Positions 55,160 through 64,000 of a stretch of 64,000 bases of DNA are shown in pieces. Numbering within the stretch: the first letter of the stretch is position 1; every line of letters starts with the position of its first letter. The notes under the pieces were generated by a model. The model saw only the letters and a list, made by a program, of their open reading frames with translations. It did not search any database and had not been told where the DNA came from. This DNA comes from Brumimicrobium sp. GTDB taxonomy: Bacteria > Bacteroidota > Bacteroidia > Flavobacteriales_D > Crocinitomicaceae. The stretch covers positions 248,001-312,000 of the forward strand of contig JAMLGZ010000001.1 of assembly GCA_023957385.1 (NCBI GenBank), written 5' to 3'. The position numbers and the translations under genes are program-made.

Positions 55160-55167
55160 TATGTCAA
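55152..55167. promoter_or_regulatory. Second copy of the candidate MarR operator
   Basis: An exact 16-base copy (ATAGTTGATATGTCAA) of the promoter site. It spans the marR stop codon and the region just before the tolC start at 55170. Confidence 0.5.
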
Positions 55168-55169
55168 TC

Positions 55170-56522
55170 ATGAAAAAAATTAAGTTTATAGTAGTAGTGT
55201 TTGCTTCCTCTTTTCTTACAATAAGTTATAGTCAAGAGAAAGCTCCTTCATCATTCTCCTTAAAGTCGAGTATTGAATATGGTTTATCTCATCATATATC
55301 TGCTGAGGTATATGCCAATATGGTTGATCAATCCAAGTACGAGGTGCGTGAGTATTTATCCAATTATCTCCCTCAAGTTAGCTTAAATGCTAGTTTGGAT
55401 GATAACATTAAATTGCAACAAACCGTAATTCCCGAAGGAACTTTCTTCCCAGGAAGCCCTGAGCAACGTGTAGCTTTTGGTTCTAAATGGAACTCGGCTG
55501 TTACCGCAACTGCTACGCAGGTCATTTATAATCAATCCATGATTTCAGGTATTGATGGTGTTAAAAAGAAAAAGAATTTAACCATCATGCAAGGAGAGCA
55601 AAATAATGAAACGATTATTTATAATGTTGCTTCTTCGTACTTTCAATTACTCGTAGCTCAAAAGAGTTTAGAGTTGTTGCAAAGCAATAAAGAGCGTTTA
55701 GAAGAGATACTCCGCATTGTAGAATTACAATCAAACCAAGGAGTTGCCAAAAAAGTAGACGTATCCCAAGTACGCGTTAATCTCAATAATGTACTTTCTC
55801 AAATCTCTAATTTGGAAAATAACATTGCCATTGCTGAAAGTTCACTCAAAGTTAATATGGGATTGGACATCAATGCGCCTATTGAGCTGACAGATATCAA
55901 TACTTGGATTGAGAATAAACCTACTTTGCAAGAATATGCTGCATTTAATTATGAGAATACCTTAGAAGGAAAAATGCAACAACTTCAAATGGAGTTATTG
56001 GACATCAATCGAAAATCTATTCGTTACCAAATTATTCCTACTTTGTCTTTGTACGCACGTTATGGTGCAAACACCATGGCTCAGAAATTTCCAGATTTGT
56101 ATAATCCAATTCTAGATTATTCCGCAATGGGACTCCAATTATCTTGGAATATTTTTACAGGATTACGTCGTAATTCCCAATATAAACAAGCCAGCATAGA
56201 ACTCACCAACACCAAATTAAATTATGAATTGAATGGTTCTTTGATGCAGTTACAATACAAGAATGCAGAATCACAATCCAATGAGGCGCAACGTATGATG
56301 CTTACAAACAAAGAAAACTTAGAATTAGCACAAGAAGTTTATGACAATACAACACTCCAATATCAACAAGGTGTTGCAACGTTGAGTGACTTATTAAATG
56401 CAGAACTTTCCTATAAGGAGGCACATAACAACTATATTAACTCCTTGTTGAAATACTACATCGCCGATTTATCGGTACATAAAGCAAATGGAACACTCCA
56501 AGAATATTATAAATCTCTATAA
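55170..56522 (+). CDS. TolC-family outer-membrane efflux protein
   Basis: About 451 residues from MKKIKFIVVVFASSFLTIS; earlier in-frame starts at 55146 and 55161 are possible. Signal peptide followed by the two-fold coiled-coil TolC repeat (motifs NVASSYFQLLVAQKSLELL and the equivalent second repeat near NTTLQYQQGVATLSDLLNA). It forms the outer-membrane exit duct of the tripartite pump encoded here. Confidence 0.9.
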   Translation: MKKIKFIVVVFASSFLTISYSQEKAPSSFSLKSSIEYGLSHHISAEVYANMVDQSKYEVREYLSNYLPQVSLNASLDDNIKLQQTVIPEGTFFPGSPEQRVAFGSKWNSAVTATATQVIYNQSMISGIDGVKKKKNLTIMQGEQNNETIIYNVASSYFQLLVAQKSLELLQSNKERLEEILRIVELQSNQGVAKKVDVSQVRVNLNNVLSQISNLENNIAIAESSLKVNMGLDINAPIELTDINTWIENKPTLQEYAAFNYENTLEGKMQQLQMELLDINRKSIRYQIIPTLSLYARYGANTMAQKFPDLYNPILDYSAMGLQLSWNIFTGLRRNSQYKQASIELTNTKLNYELNGSLMQLQYKNAESQSNEAQRMMLTNKENLELAQEVYDNTTLQYQQGVATLSDLLNAELSYKEAHNNYINSLLKYYIADLSVHKANGTLQEYYKSL

Positions 56523-56543
56523 AACAGAAAATACCCTTTCAAG

Positions 56544-57605
56544 ATGAAAAATAAAATTATCCTTATCGTATTTATTAGTTTAGTTGCTGCTGGAATAACA
56601 ATCAAATTAGTAGCAAATAAAAAGAAAATTGATTCCAAGAAACAAATGGTAGACAATACAGATGTTGCTATTCCTGTAAATATCATTACCACTAAACTGA
56701 CTGTTCCAGATAATAATTTGGTGAAGAGCGGAACGCTTTTACCTTTCAAAAGCGCTGATATTTCAGCTGTTGGTGGAGGAAAATTAGCTTCTGTTAATTT
56801 CGAATTAGGAGATATCGTACAACAAGGTGCTGTATTAGCAACGGTAGATGTAGAGTTGATGCAAATTCATTTAGAAGCTGCTGAGATTGCAAGAAATCAA
56901 GCGCAAACCGAATATAATCGCTTTAAGGCTTTATACGAAGGAAAGGCTGTAACTGAACAGGATTATCAAAATGTGAAACTGAATTACGAAAATTCCGAGA
57001 ATCAAATTAAACAGCTCCAAAAACAAATTGCGGATAATCAAGTAAAAGCTCCAATTAGCGGACAAATTATCTTAAAGCTTAAAGAAGCTGGTGAGTTTGT
57101 TGGACCAGGTTCTGTGTTGGGACAAATGGTGCAGGTAAATCGCCTTAAGGTAGGTGTTATGGTTAGCGAAAGTGAAGTGTATAGTTTAAAAAAGGACGCC
57201 CCTGTAACGATTACTACGGATGTATATCCAGGTGTTCAATTTGATGGAAAAATTAGTTTTATCAGTAGCAGTGGAGATGCCGTACACAATTATAAAGTGG
57301 AAGTAACACTTGAAAACAAGGATGATCATTTGTTGAAAGCAGGAAGTTTTGCCTATGTAGATTTCCAACGTCATACTGAAAAAGAGATTTTATTGATACC
57401 TAAATCTGCTTTAATTGAAAGTCTAGATAAACCTATGGTTTATGTTGTAAAAGATAATCATGCTGAACAACGTACAATTACTGTAGGTTCTTCCTATGGA
57501 AATGATATAGAAGTTATCGAAGGAATTCAAGTGGGTGAAAAAGTAGTGGTTAGTGGATTGGTAAATATTTCCAACGGGACACTTCTAAATCCAATTGAGA
57601 AATAA
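56544..57605 (+). CDS. RND efflux periplasmic adaptor (membrane fusion protein)
   Basis: 353 residues with one N-terminal membrane helix. A biotinyl-lipoyl half-domain (GGGKLASVNFELGDIVQQG), an alpha-hairpin (~105-160), and the second lipoyl half (VKAPISGQIILKLKEAGEFV) are followed by beta-barrel and membrane-proximal domains. It couples the RND pump to TolC. 22 bases after tolC. Confidence 0.93.
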   Translation: MKNKIILIVFISLVAAGITIKLVANKKKIDSKKQMVDNTDVAIPVNIITTKLTVPDNNLVKSGTLLPFKSADISAVGGGKLASVNFELGDIVQQGAVLATVDVELMQIHLEAAEIARNQAQTEYNRFKALYEGKAVTEQDYQNVKLNYENSENQIKQLQKQIADNQVKAPISGQIILKLKEAGEFVGPGSVLGQMVQVNRLKVGVMVSESEVYSLKKDAPVTITTDVYPGVQFDGKISFISSSGDAVHNYKVEVTLENKDDHLLKAGSFAYVDFQRHTEKEILLIPKSALIESLDKPMVYVVKDNHAEQRTITVGSSYGNDIEVIEGIQVGEKVVVSGLVNISNGTLLNPIEK

Positions 57606-57680
57606 ATTGAGAATAAACGCATTGATAAATAGTAGATTCTGACAAATTAATACGGTTAGCAATTACAATAAAACTTTAAG

Positions 57681-60600
57681 ATGAAACAATTAACGGAACT
57701 CGCATTAAAAAGACCTTTACTCATCGTAGTAATGTTCCTAGTATTAATCTTCTTTGGATTATTTAGTTATAATAATTTAAATTATAACTTACTACCAAAG
57801 ATGGATTTTCCAGTTATTACTGTGGTAACTTCATATCGTGGAGCTTCTCCAGATGAGATTGAAAATAACGTTACCAAACGAATTGAAGATGCTGTTTCTT
57901 CTTTGGAAGGAATTAGCAAGATTCACTCAAGTTCTATGGAGAGCGCTTCAATCGTGGTAGTAGAGTTTAAAAATGGAATTGATGCGGATAAATCACAAAC
58001 TGACGCGCAACGTAAAATTAGTCAGATTGCACCTTTGTTACCCGATGGAATTGATGCACCAATTATCAATAAATTCTCTTCGGATGATATCCCAGTATTG
58101 CGATTGAGTGTAACGGCAGATGCGGATGGTGTAGATTTATTTGATATTGTTGACCAGCAGATTAAACCACAACTATCCAATATTAAAGGAGTTGGTCAGG
58201 TTACACTGATTGGTGGGAATGAACGTCAAATTAAGGTTAGAGTAGATAAAGATAGATTAGAGTTTTATGGACTTTCTATTTCTCAAGTAAGCAATCTTAT
58301 CATGGCTGCTAGCATGTCCACTCCTGCCGGTAGCGTGAAAACATTAAAGGATGAATTCTCCATTGATTTTGACTCGAAATATACTTCAGCAGCACAATTA
58401 CAGGATTTAATAATCATGCAAACTCCTCAAGGAAGTAAAATCTATCTTAAAGATGTTGCTTCTGTGGTGGAGGGCAGTGTGGAACCAACCAAATTAAACC
58501 ATATTAATGGACTACCAGCCATTGGAGTTCAAGTACAAAAACAAACCGATGCCAATGCCGTTGAGGTAAGTAATCTAACCAAAGAGCGAATTGCTTCTTT
58601 GACGGAACAATATAAACAAATTGGACTTGAATTTAAAATTGCATCCGATCAATCTACCTATACGTTGAAGTCGGCGAATGAGGTAATGAAAGACTTGATG
58701 TTAGCCATCCTAATTGTCTCAATAGTAATGCTTTTCTTCTTACATAGTTTAAGAAATGCAGCCTTCGTATTAGTGGCATTACCCGCTTCCATTATTCCAA
58801 CTTTTATTGGAATGTATTTATTTGGAATGTCGCTTAACTTGATGACTTTGATGGCGATGTCATTAGTGGTTGGTATCTTGGTGGACGACTCCATTGTAAT
58901 TTTGGAAAATATCATGCGCCACATGGAGATGGGTAAAAATCGTCGAAAAGCTACAGTGGACGGACGTTATGAAATTGGTTGGACAGCTATTTCCATTACA
59001 ATGGTTGACTTAGTTGTTTTCCTTCCAATGTCAATGGTTTCAGGAATGATTGGAGGAGTAATTCGTGAGTTTTCCATGACTGTTGTATTCTCCACTTTTA
59101 TGAGTTTGATTGTATGTTTTACATTGACTCCACTTCTTTCATCTCGTTGGGGAAGACTTCCAGATTTAAGTAAAGTAGGTTGGTGGAGCTCTATGAATAA
59201 AGGTTTTGAGAATATCATCAACAAAGCAAGAGATGGATATACCCAAATCTTAAAATGGGCATTATCTCATAAAAAATGGGTTTTCTTGGGCACTTTTGCC
59301 TTGATGGTAGGAGCAATTAGCTTACCTATGACTGGATTTATCGGAGGAGCATTTATTAGTCAGGGAGATAGAGGTGAATTTATTGTGAGTTTGGAACTCG
59401 ACCCATCGGCCACTTTATATCAGACCAATGAAGTGACACAAAAAGCCGAAAAAATCATCATGAAATACCCGGATGTAATTACAGTATTCTCTAACGTGGG
59501 TGTTTCCACAGGAAGTGAAGTTTCGTCCAGCAGTAGTGGGAATGCATCTGAAATCACGGTTAAATTAACTGATAAACTAGAGCGTAAACTAACGGATATT
59601 GAGATTGGAGAACAAATCAAAGATGAAATTGCGCAGATTCCGGGGGTTAAAGTAACGGTAGCACCTATCAGTATGATTGGTGGTGCGGGTCGTGCAGCTC
59701 TTCAGCTCATCCTTAAAGGAACGGATCGAGATAGCGTTCGTGTAGCAGCCAATCAAGTAATGGACGTATTTAAAAATACGGCAGGAGTTGTGTATCCTAA
59801 GTTTAGTACCAAGGATCCAAAACCTCAAATCAAGGTGAGTTTGGACAGAGAAAAAATGGCCGCTTTTGGTGTACGTTCCAGTGATGTAGGTATGGCTTTA
59901 GGAATCTCTTTTAGAGGAAATGACCAAGCTAAATACAGATATCGTGGTCAGGAATATGACATCATGGTTGAAAACAGTGAATCCAACAAGAAAAGTATTG
60001 AGGATGTTAAAAATCTGATATTTACCGACGACCAAGGAAACAAATTCACACTCGGTCAATTTGCAGATATTCGTGAAACCATGGGAGAAACTGTGTTGGA
60101 ACGAAACGACCGCTTATCTTCGATTACTGTACAAGGAAACGTACAAGGACGTTCTACCGGAACCGTAGGAGGTGAAATCTCCGATGTCTTGGAAGAGATG
60201 CATTTCCCAGCAGGTGTTACTTGGAAATTTACAGGAGAGGTAGAAGACCAGGGCGATGCTTTTAAGAGTTTATTACAAGCTCTCTTAATAGGTGTTTTGC
60301 TAGTATATCTGATTATGGTAGCACTGTATGAAAATGCGATATATCCATTCGTAGTTATGATGGCGATGCCTTTGGCAGTGGTGGGCGCTTTCTTAGCACT
60401 TGCTCTAACCATGAACGAATTAACTATTTTCTCCATGATTGGTATGATTATGTTGGTCGGCTTGGTAACGAAAAACGGTATTTTATTAGTCGATTTTACC
60501 AATCAGCGTAAATCGGAAGGAGCAGGACTTATTGAAGCCATCATCGACGGAGGTAGAGAGCGTTTCCGTCCCATCTTAATGACTACCATCGCCATGATAT

Positions 60601-60839
60601 TGGGAATGATGCCTATGGCCTTAGCCAAAGGATCTGGAGCTGAGGTAAAGTCCGGCATGGCTTGGGTATTAATTGGTGGTCTAACCAGTTCTTTAATCAT
60701 GACCTTAGTGGTTGTTCCTTGTTTTTATTACGTCGTTGATAGTTTCTTAAACATTTTCAGAAGAAAACGCCGTAAAAAACTCAAAGCCAAAGTCAGAGAG
60801 AGGCAACTCCAAGCTCAATTAGTAGAGCAGTTGAATTAA
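57681..60839 (+). CDS. RND-family efflux pump, AcrB/HAE1 type
   Basis: 1052 residues with twelve membrane helices and two large periplasmic loops. The proton-relay aspartates are in helix 4 (VVGILVDDSIVILENIM, ~400). Conserved motifs include VVTSYRGASPDEIE at the N-terminus and GLVTKNGILLVDF in the second half. It exports hydrophobic drugs or toxic lipids using the proton gradient. Last gene of the operon. Substrate unknown. Confidence 0.95.
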   Translation: MKQLTELALKRPLLIVVMFLVLIFFGLFSYNNLNYNLLPKMDFPVITVVTSYRGASPDEIENNVTKRIEDAVSSLEGISKIHSSSMESASIVVVEFKNGIDADKSQTDAQRKISQIAPLLPDGIDAPIINKFSSDDIPVLRLSVTADADGVDLFDIVDQQIKPQLSNIKGVGQVTLIGGNERQIKVRVDKDRLEFYGLSISQVSNLIMAASMSTPAGSVKTLKDEFSIDFDSKYTSAAQLQDLIIMQTPQGSKIYLKDVASVVEGSVEPTKLNHINGLPAIGVQVQKQTDANAVEVSNLTKERIASLTEQYKQIGLEFKIASDQSTYTLKSANEVMKDLMLAILIVSIVMLFFLHSLRNAAFVLVALPASIIPTFIGMYLFGMSLNLMTLMAMSLVVGILVDDSIVILENIMRHMEMGKNRRKATVDGRYEIGWTAISITMVDLVVFLPMSMVSGMIGGVIREFSMTVVFSTFMSLIVCFTLTPLLSSRWGRLPDLSKVGWWSSMNKGFENIINKARDGYTQILKWALSHKKWVFLGTFALMVGAISLPMTGFIGGAFISQGDRGEFIVSLELDPSATLYQTNEVTQKAEKIIMKYPDVITVFSNVGVSTGSEVSSSSSGNASEITVKLTDKLERKLTDIEIGEQIKDEIAQIPGVKVTVAPISMIGGAGRAALQLILKGTDRDSVRVAANQVMDVFKNTAGVVYPKFSTKDPKPQIKVSLDREKMAAFGVRSSDVGMALGISFRGNDQAKYRYRGQEYDIMVENSESNKKSIEDVKNLIFTDDQGNKFTLGQFADIRETMGETVLERNDRLSSITVQGNVQGRSTGTVGGEISDVLEEMHFPAGVTWKFTGEVEDQGDAFKSLLQALLIGVLLVYLIMVALYENAIYPFVVMMAMPLAVVGAFLALALTMNELTIFSMIGMIMLVGLVTKNGILLVDFTNQRKSEGAGLIEAIIDGGRERFRPILMTTIAMILGMMPMALAKGSGAEVKSGMAWVLIGGLTSSLIMTLVVVPCFYYVVDSFLNIFRRKRRKKLKAKVRERQLQAQLVEQLN

Positions 60840-60867
60840 AAGACTCATAAACAATTCATTATATTTT

Positions 60868-60902
60868 AACTCCTTGGATTTGAATAATTCAAGGAGTTTT
60901 TT
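60868..60902 (+). terminator. Rho-independent terminator of the efflux operon
   Basis: Stem AACTCCTTG / CAAGGAGTT followed by a T run. Confidence 0.88.
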
Positions 60903-60908
60903 ATATTT

Positions 60909-60946
60909 GGGAGAGGGAAGTGGGGTGGGTGTGTTGGAGGGATGGG
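60909..60946 (+). other. G-rich tract with G-quadruplex pattern
   Basis: Four runs of three or more G lie within 21 bases (60909-60929; loops of 3, 4 and 1), with more G runs after. This is unusual in such AT-rich DNA. The 60840-61123 intergenic stretch otherwise contains only the terminator and the next promoter. Confidence 0.6.
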
Positions 60947-61071
60947 AGGAAGTTACCGCCCAGCATAAAAAACAACGACTGTAAATAAAATTCCAACTTC
61001 ACATTTGAGCACTTTTTGCTTGTTACAATTCACGGACGACCACTTCGCAATCAAAAGAGTCTATTTTTTTT

Positions 61072-61103
61072 TTGTAAACGTATAGTATAAACATGTATAT
61101 TTG
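61072..61103 (+). promoter_or_regulatory. Promoter of the cytosine methyltransferase cluster
   Basis: TTG at 61072-61074, 21-base spacer, TATATTTG at 61096-61103. This fits the Bacteroidota consensus, and the start codon is 20 bases downstream. Confidence 0.7.
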
Positions 61104-61123
61104 AACCAAAGAAAAAAATTACA

Positions 61124-62302
61124 ATGACATACAATTTCATAGACTTATTTGCAGGAGCAGGAGGACTTTCAGAAGGATTTATCCAAGCTGGTTTTGAGCC
61201 TATTGCTCACGTTGAAATTGAAAATTCTGCTTGTAATACTCTAAGAACAAGAGCAGCTTACCATTACTTAAAAGCTACCAACAACTATAAAATTTACATT
61301 TCTTATCTTAAAGGAGAAATAACTCGTGAGCAATTATATTTAAGTGTGCCAAAAGACATTTTGGACTCTGTTATTAACCTTCCAATTGGAGATGAACACA
61401 ATGAAACTATACACCAGCAAATAAAGAAAAGCCTAGGAAAAAGAAAGGTTGATTTAATTATTGGCGGACCTCCTTGCCAGGCATATTCATTGGTTGGACG
61501 GTCACGGTCTAAAACTAAAATGGAAGGTGACCCAAGAAATTATCTCTTTATTCAATATGCTGGATATTTAGAAAGATATAAACCTAAAATGTTCGTTTTC
61601 GAAAATGTATTGGGCTTAAAGTCTGCTAAAGGTGGTCACTATCTTCAAGAGATGGAAAAGATTTTTAACAAAAAAGGCTATCAAATAAAACTGTACACGC
61701 TAGAAGCTAGAAACTTTGGAGTATTGCAAAACAGAAAACGAATTATCATACTAGGTTGGCAAAAAAATAAAAAGATTAGTATACCAAATCTGGAAGAAAT
61801 TGCAATTAAAAATAATTATTTAGTTAAAGATTTATTGGAAGATTTGCCTGTGATAAAAGCTGGTGAAGGTGTAGACAGATTTTTAAAATACAAAACTAAA
61901 ACAACGGAATACTTAAAATCTCACGCTTTACGCAATGGTATTGATATTTTAACCCAACATATTGCAAGACCGCATAGAGAGCAAGATAAAGAAATTTATA
62001 AAATTGCCGTTCAGAAATGGGATAAAAAGCAAGAACGATTAAACTACAATGATTTACCAGAAAGATTAAAGACCCATCAAAATCGGACTTCATTTTTTGA
62101 CAGATTTAAAGTGGTAGCTTCTGACTTACCCTACTCGCAAACAGTAGTTGCTCATATTGCCAAAGACGGTCATTATTACATTCATCCTGATAGTAAGCAA
62201 AATAGATCAATCAGCGTAAGAGAAGCTGCACGACTACAATCTTTTCCAGATGACTATTATTTTGAAGGAGAAAAGGAAGGGATTAATAGAACAGCTGCAT
62301 AA
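61124..62302 (+). CDS. DNA (cytosine-5) methyltransferase, lacking the final motif
   Basis: 392 residues. Motif I FAGAGGLSEGF near the N-terminus, catalytic cysteine in GGPPCQAYSLVG (motif IV, ~118), ENV motif FENVLGL, and RSISVREAARLQSFPDDYYF (motif IX) are all present. The protein ends INRTAA where family members continue to QxGNAVPP (motif X), which completes the AdoMet fold. Either it is truncated by a frameshift near 62280-62300 or motif X is supplied differently. It probably methylates the site cut by the HNH nuclease downstream. Confidence 0.85.
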   Translation: MTYNFIDLFAGAGGLSEGFIQAGFEPIAHVEIENSACNTLRTRAAYHYLKATNNYKIYISYLKGEITREQLYLSVPKDILDSVINLPIGDEHNETIHQQIKKSLGKRKVDLIIGGPPCQAYSLVGRSRSKTKMEGDPRNYLFIQYAGYLERYKPKMFVFENVLGLKSAKGGHYLQEMEKIFNKKGYQIKLYTLEARNFGVLQNRKRIIILGWQKNKKISIPNLEEIAIKNNYLVKDLLEDLPVIKAGEGVDRFLKYKTKTTEYLKSHALRNGIDILTQHIARPHREQDKEIYKIAVQKWDKKQERLNYNDLPERLKTHQNRTSFFDRFKVVASDLPYSQTVVAHIAKDGHYYIHPDSKQNRSISVREAARLQSFPDDYYFEGEKEGINRTAA

Positions 62303-62312
62303 TAATTTACAA

Positions 62313-62564
62313 ATGGATTATAGAATTACACATATCGACCATTTACTAATAAATGATTTTCCTGTTGATTTCATTTTAAATCAGAAAAAAGAAGTCTCAT
62401 ACAAGTTCAAATACAAGTTTAGATTACTTGATGGGGATAGAAATATCTATTTTGAAGGTTTATCTACCAGAAATGATTCTTTCGAACCTTTAGACTTTTT
62501 TGGAAGCGAATTTGGATGTACTGATTTGCAATATTTTGAAAACGGGAAATTTGTAAGTTTATGA
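62313..62564 (+). CDS. Small protein of unknown function between 5mC methyltransferase and HNH nuclease
   Basis: About 83 residues from MDYRITHIDHLLINDFPVDF; an alternative in-frame start at 62250 overlaps the methyltransferase. Mixed alpha/beta, no known motif. ATGA overlap with the HNH gene suggests translational coupling. Possibly a subunit or accessory factor of the restriction system. Confidence 0.55.
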   Translation: MDYRITHIDHLLINDFPVDFILNQKKEVSYKFKYKFRLLDGDRNIYFEGLSTRNDSFEPLDFFGSEFGCTDLQYFENGKFVSL

Positions 62565-63334
62565 AAAGACAAAATTGGACTCGGGAAGAATTAATACTCG
62601 CCTTGAATTTATATCTGAAGTTGCCTTTTGGAAAAATGCATTCCAGAACACCAGAAGTAATTCATTTAGCAAATCTAATTGGTAGAACACCTAGTTCAAT
62701 TGCTATGCGTTTGGTGAATTTTGCAAGTGTTGACCCTTATCATCAAAATAGAGGTATTGGAGGATTGCCCGGGGGCAAAAAACAGGTTGAACCAATATGG
62801 CAAGAATTCATAGATAATAAGGACGAATTACTTTTTGAAAGTGAAAATATTCTAGCCGAAAGAGAGTTAAACCCAATTGATAATAAGTATGCTGAAATAC
62901 TTATTGGTACTGAAAACCTAGTTGGAGAATCAAAAATAAGAGAGGTTAAAGTTAGAGTTAATCAAAATGTTTTCCGTCAAATTGTTCTTGCAAATTATTC
63001 CAGTAAATGTGCAATTTCAGGTATTGATATACCTGAATTGCTAGTTGCAAGTCATATAGTTCCTTGGTCTAAAAATGAAAAGGAAAGATTAAATCCTGAA
63101 AACGGAATTTGTCTGTCTTCATTATATGATAGGACCTTTGATAAAGGTCTAATTGGATTGAATTTGGATTATAAAATAATTGTTTCCGATAAACTTAAAC
63201 AGAATATAGCAAAGCCATACTATCAGCAATATTTTTCACATCTTGAAAATAAGGCGATAATACTTCCACCCAAATATTATCCCAAAAAAGATTTTATTGA
63301 ATTTCATTTAGATTCAATATTCCAGCATTCTTGA
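62561..63334 (+). CDS. HNH endonuclease, probable restriction enzyme
   Basis: 257 residues. The N-terminal ~60 residues resemble an HTH-like DNA-binding part (NWTREELILALNLY). The HNH domain near the centre contains KCAISGIDIPELLVASHIVPW (catalytic H in ASHIVPW) and NPENGICLSSLYDRTFDKG. It presumably cuts DNA at the methyltransferase's site. It overlaps the small gene by 4 bases (ATGA). Confidence 0.85.
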   Translation: MKRQNWTREELILALNLYLKLPFGKMHSRTPEVIHLANLIGRTPSSIAMRLVNFASVDPYHQNRGIGGLPGGKKQVEPIWQEFIDNKDELLFESENILAERELNPIDNKYAEILIGTENLVGESKIREVKVRVNQNVFRQIVLANYSSKCAISGIDIPELLVASHIVPWSKNEKERLNPENGICLSSLYDRTFDKGLIGLNLDYKIIVSDKLKQNIAKPYYQQYFSHLENKAIILPPKYYPKKDFIEFHLDSIFQHS

Positions 63335-64000
63335 TAATTTATTTGATCCAGCACTAAAAATCACGATAAATAAGAAAGGTTTAGTTGTTGGCCAAGTTCA
63401 ATCAGGAAAAACAGCAAATTATACTGGTCTCGTATGTAAAGCTGCCGATTCTGGATTCAAATTAATAATTATTATGGCAGGAATTCATAATAATTTAAGA
63501 AGCCAAACGCAACTTAGAATTGACGAAAGTTTTTTAGGATTTGATACGCAACATACAAGAGCTTTTGACCAAAGAAGTATTCAAATAGGTGTTGGTGACC
63601 CCTACTTTGGTTCGCCTATTGTTGCTCATTCTTTAACTTCTAGCATTGAAAAAGGTGATTTTACTCAAGGTGCGGCAAATGCCCTAGGTTTAAACTTCAA
63701 TACTTCTGAACCAATTGTTGCAGTAATAAAGAAAAATCCTCACGTACTCAGAAGAATATATCAATGGCTTGCAGCTCAAGCAAATGAAGACAATGAATTA
63801 GGACGTGTAATTCGTAATAAATCACTCTTACTTATAGATGACGAAGCAGACAATGCTTCAATTAACATTTCAAATGACCCTGAAAGACAAAGTTCTATCA
63901 ATGGCTGGATTACACAAATACTAAATCTATTTGGGAAGAATGCTTATGTTGGTTATACAGCTACTCCTTTTGCCAACATTTTTATTCCGCTGGATGACCA
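63312..64000 (+). pseudogene. Z1-domain ATPase, 5'-truncated and running off the window
   Basis: After a TAG at 63309-63311 an open frame reads SILDNLFDPALK then GLVVGQVQSGKTANYTGL (Walker A) and LLLIDDEADNAS (Walker B), continuing to the window end. These match the Z1 domain found in methylation-linked defence clusters. The ~200 or more residues expected before Walker A are absent and there is no ATG in the first part. The gene therefore appears cut at its 5' end, next to the HNH stop. The C-terminal part lies outside the window. Confidence 0.75.

Overview
The window looks like chromosome of a low-GC member of the Bacteroidota, probably Flavobacteriia-like. Many secreted proteins end in a type IX secretion (T9SS) sorting domain. 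Several promoters match the Bacteroidota -7 motif TAnnTTTG. TPR-fused SpoIIE phosphatases, lamin-tail surface proteins and a C10 peptidase with BACON domains also fit that phylum. No rRNA, tRNA or CRISPR array was seen.

Layout. 0-6.3 kb: three tandem TPR/SpoIIE signalling proteins (one cut by the window edge) and a UDG-like protein. 6.4-17 kb: a lamin-tail surface protein, gcvP, a LytS/LytTR two-component pair and three tandem ssb paralogues. 17-45 kb: an accessory region of mostly minus-strand, mostly secreted unknown proteins, separated by imperfect palindromic repeats that resemble integron attC sites. Two group II introns, a decayed IS3-like element and an IS110 element have inserted into it. 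30.2-37.8 kb: a defence island between two related palindromes. It holds an ImmA protease / small helical protein / sigma factor operon, divergent from a ubiquitin-like conjugation operon (multi-ubiquitin, DUF6791, ThiF E1, DUF6527). It also holds an HNH nuclease and a two-domain DNA methyltransferase. 45-49 kb: a TerB-like protein and a giant DUF4236-TM2-AAA+ protein. 49-51.3 kb: an IS91-type transposase with a tyrosine recombinase. 51.4-54.5 kb: lipid and repair housekeeping genes. 54.6-60.8 kb: a marR-tolC-MFP-RND efflux operon with duplicated operator-like sites. 61-64 kb: a second restriction-modification-like cluster (5mC methyltransferase, small protein, HNH nuclease, 5'-truncated Z1 ATPase).

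How the parts relate. The strongest candidate for something new is the 30-38 kb island. There a protease/sigma-like operon faces the ubiquitin-like operon across an intergenic region with a 13-bp inverted repeat, which suggests inducible control of a conjugation-based defence. The surrounding region looks like a cassette array without a recognisable integron integrase. Its intergenic sites change sequence from copy to copy while their arms stay complementary, and the IS110 element is inserted exactly inside one such site. The rest is ordinary chromosomal content.
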